Assembly: GCF_011058215.1 (NCBI RefSeq) | Contig: NZ_JAALFG010000004.1 | Coordinates: 186,001 to 250,000 of the forward strand | Direction: 5' to 3' | Origin: Devosia aurantiaca | Lineage (GTDB): Bacteria; Pseudomonadota; Alphaproteobacteria; Rhizobiales; Devosiaceae | DNA: 64,000 nt | Translations under genes and position numbers: made by a program | The notes under the pieces: model-generated | Database searches by the model: none | What the model was told of the DNA's origin: nothing | What the model saw: the letters and a program-made list of their open reading frames with translations, nothing else | In this document: positions 63,351-64,000 of the stretch, in pieces | Position numbering within the stretch: position 1 is the first letter of the stretch | How the letters are laid out: each line of letters begins with the position of its first letter

Positions 63351-64000
63351 ATGTCGGAAGCTACTTCCCCGGCGAAACCAGCCGGGACCGGGTCTACCCG
63401 GTTCTCCCCCTGCGCGACATCGTCGTCTTCCCCGGCATGATCGTGCCGCTGTTCGTTGGCCGTGAAAAGTCGGTCAAGGCTCTGGAAGAGGTCATGCGCG
63501 ACGACAAGCACATTCTCGTCGTGACGCAGAAGAACGCGCAGGATGATGATCCGGCCCCGGATCAGATCTACCCCACGGGCACCATCGCCACCGTTTTGCA
63601 GCTGCTCAAGCTTCCGGACGGCACCGTCAAGGTGCTGGTCGAGGGCCTGCATCGTGCGACCATCGATAATTACCTGCAGACCGAAGACTATTTCGAGGCC
63701 GAAGCCTCCATCCTCCCCGAGCCTGCGGAAGACGCCACCGAAATCGAAGCGCTGGCCCGATCGGCCACCTCCGAGTTCGAGAATTACGTCAAGCTCAACA
63801 AGAAGATCTCTGCCGAGGTCGTCGCTGCCGTCGGACAGATCGAAAATTCGAGCAAGCTGGCCGATACCATTGCCAGCCACCTCGTCATCAAGATTCCCGA
63901 AAAGGAAGAGCTGCTCGAAACCGTCTCGGTCATCGAGCGCCTCCAGAAGGTCATTGGCCTCATGGAAGGCGAGATCGGCGTCCTGCAGGTCGAAAAGCGC
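63351..64000 (+). CDS. lon: Lon protease, 5' part (frame broken once; continues past window)
   Basis: ATP-dependent AAA+ serine protease; only the N-terminal ~217 residues are inside the window. MSEATSP, then (after one C added to the CCCC at 63367-63370) GETSRDRVYPVLPLRDIVVF, FPGMIVPLFVGREKSVKALE, the LON substrate-recognition domain through LVEGLHRATI...EKEELLETVSVIERLQ and the start of the coiled coil. The written frame from the ATG meets a stop after ~28 codons. Follows clpP-clpX and the iron operon. Preceded by a heat-shock-type promoter. Confidence 0.95.

Overview
The window is a chromosomal segment of an alphaproteobacterium of the order Hyphomicrobiales (Rhizobiales), most likely Devosia or a close relative. 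The evidence is a GC-rich sequence, a Porin_2-type porin, a BA14K protein, an LdtR/LdtP pair, RibN under an FMN riboswitch, an Mg-type HemB, and the rhizobial gene orders rpoZ-rel-pyrE-acpS-lepB-rnc-era-recO-parC and plsX-fabH-ihfA-merR. No phage, insertion sequence, integrase or CRISPR array was found. The genus is an inference from gene content only.

Layout. 1-6.1 kb: end of nagA, a major porin, a large modular OmpA-family protein, and a small membrane/HhH pair. 6-9.4 kb: an alpha/beta hydrolase with an altered nucleophile site, dapA, smpB, a NYN-domain nuclease-like gene. 9.5-19.8 kb: rpoZ, rel and the tightly coupled pyrE-acpS-lepB-rnc-era-ykvA-recO run, then parC and a Dabb protein. 19.9-26 kb: bpt, RDD, a DMT transporter, hemB, a small membrane protein, ldtR and ldtP (cell-wall L,D-transpeptidation). 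26-34.6 kb: BA14K, a ZTP riboswitch followed by a 34-codon ORF overlapping glyA, nrdR, nusB, bamE, the UPF0174/DUF177 pair, plsX-fabH-ihfA-merR. 35-39.6 kb: FMN riboswitch and ribN, an MFS exporter, a 42-aa membrane protein, tRNA-Pro(GGG), an APH-fold kinase. 39.6-49.1 kb: an exopolysaccharide locus (ligase/polymerase, secreted protein of unknown role, priming phosphotransferase, GT4, export lipoprotein, Wzz/GumC, deacetylase). 49.2-52.7 kb: DUF2842, ctaA, rplM-rpsI, a DUF1648/SdpI-like protein. 52.8-56.4 kb: a DAACS symporter, a cytochrome P450, a BrnT/BrnA toxin-antitoxin pair. 56.4-64 kb: clpP, clpX, a diguanylate cyclase, an iron-siderophore uptake operon behind a RirA-like box, and the start of lon behind an RpoH-like promoter.

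A dominant technical feature is frame breakage. At least 22 positions need a one-base correction (or its frame equivalent) to restore an intact, family-typical protein. They hit genes that are normally essential or nearly so (rplM, rpsI, rel, parC) as well as nrdR, lon and accessory genes. Most lie in short homopolymers that look one base short. I interpret them as sequencing or assembly errors, give full-length coordinates for those genes, and state the break in each entry.

The most interesting biology is regulatory. The ZTP riboswitch does not lead straight into glyA but into a 34-codon ORF with a strong ribosome-binding site that overlaps the glyA start. An FMN riboswitch controls a riboflavin importer, while no rib genes lie between nrdR and nusB. 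A TGA-N9-TCA palindrome sits at the iron-uptake promoter. Heat-shock-type promoters precede lon and clpP. The Wzz/GumC protein carries a C-terminal domain that looks like a tyrosine-kinase domain without its Walker A lysine.
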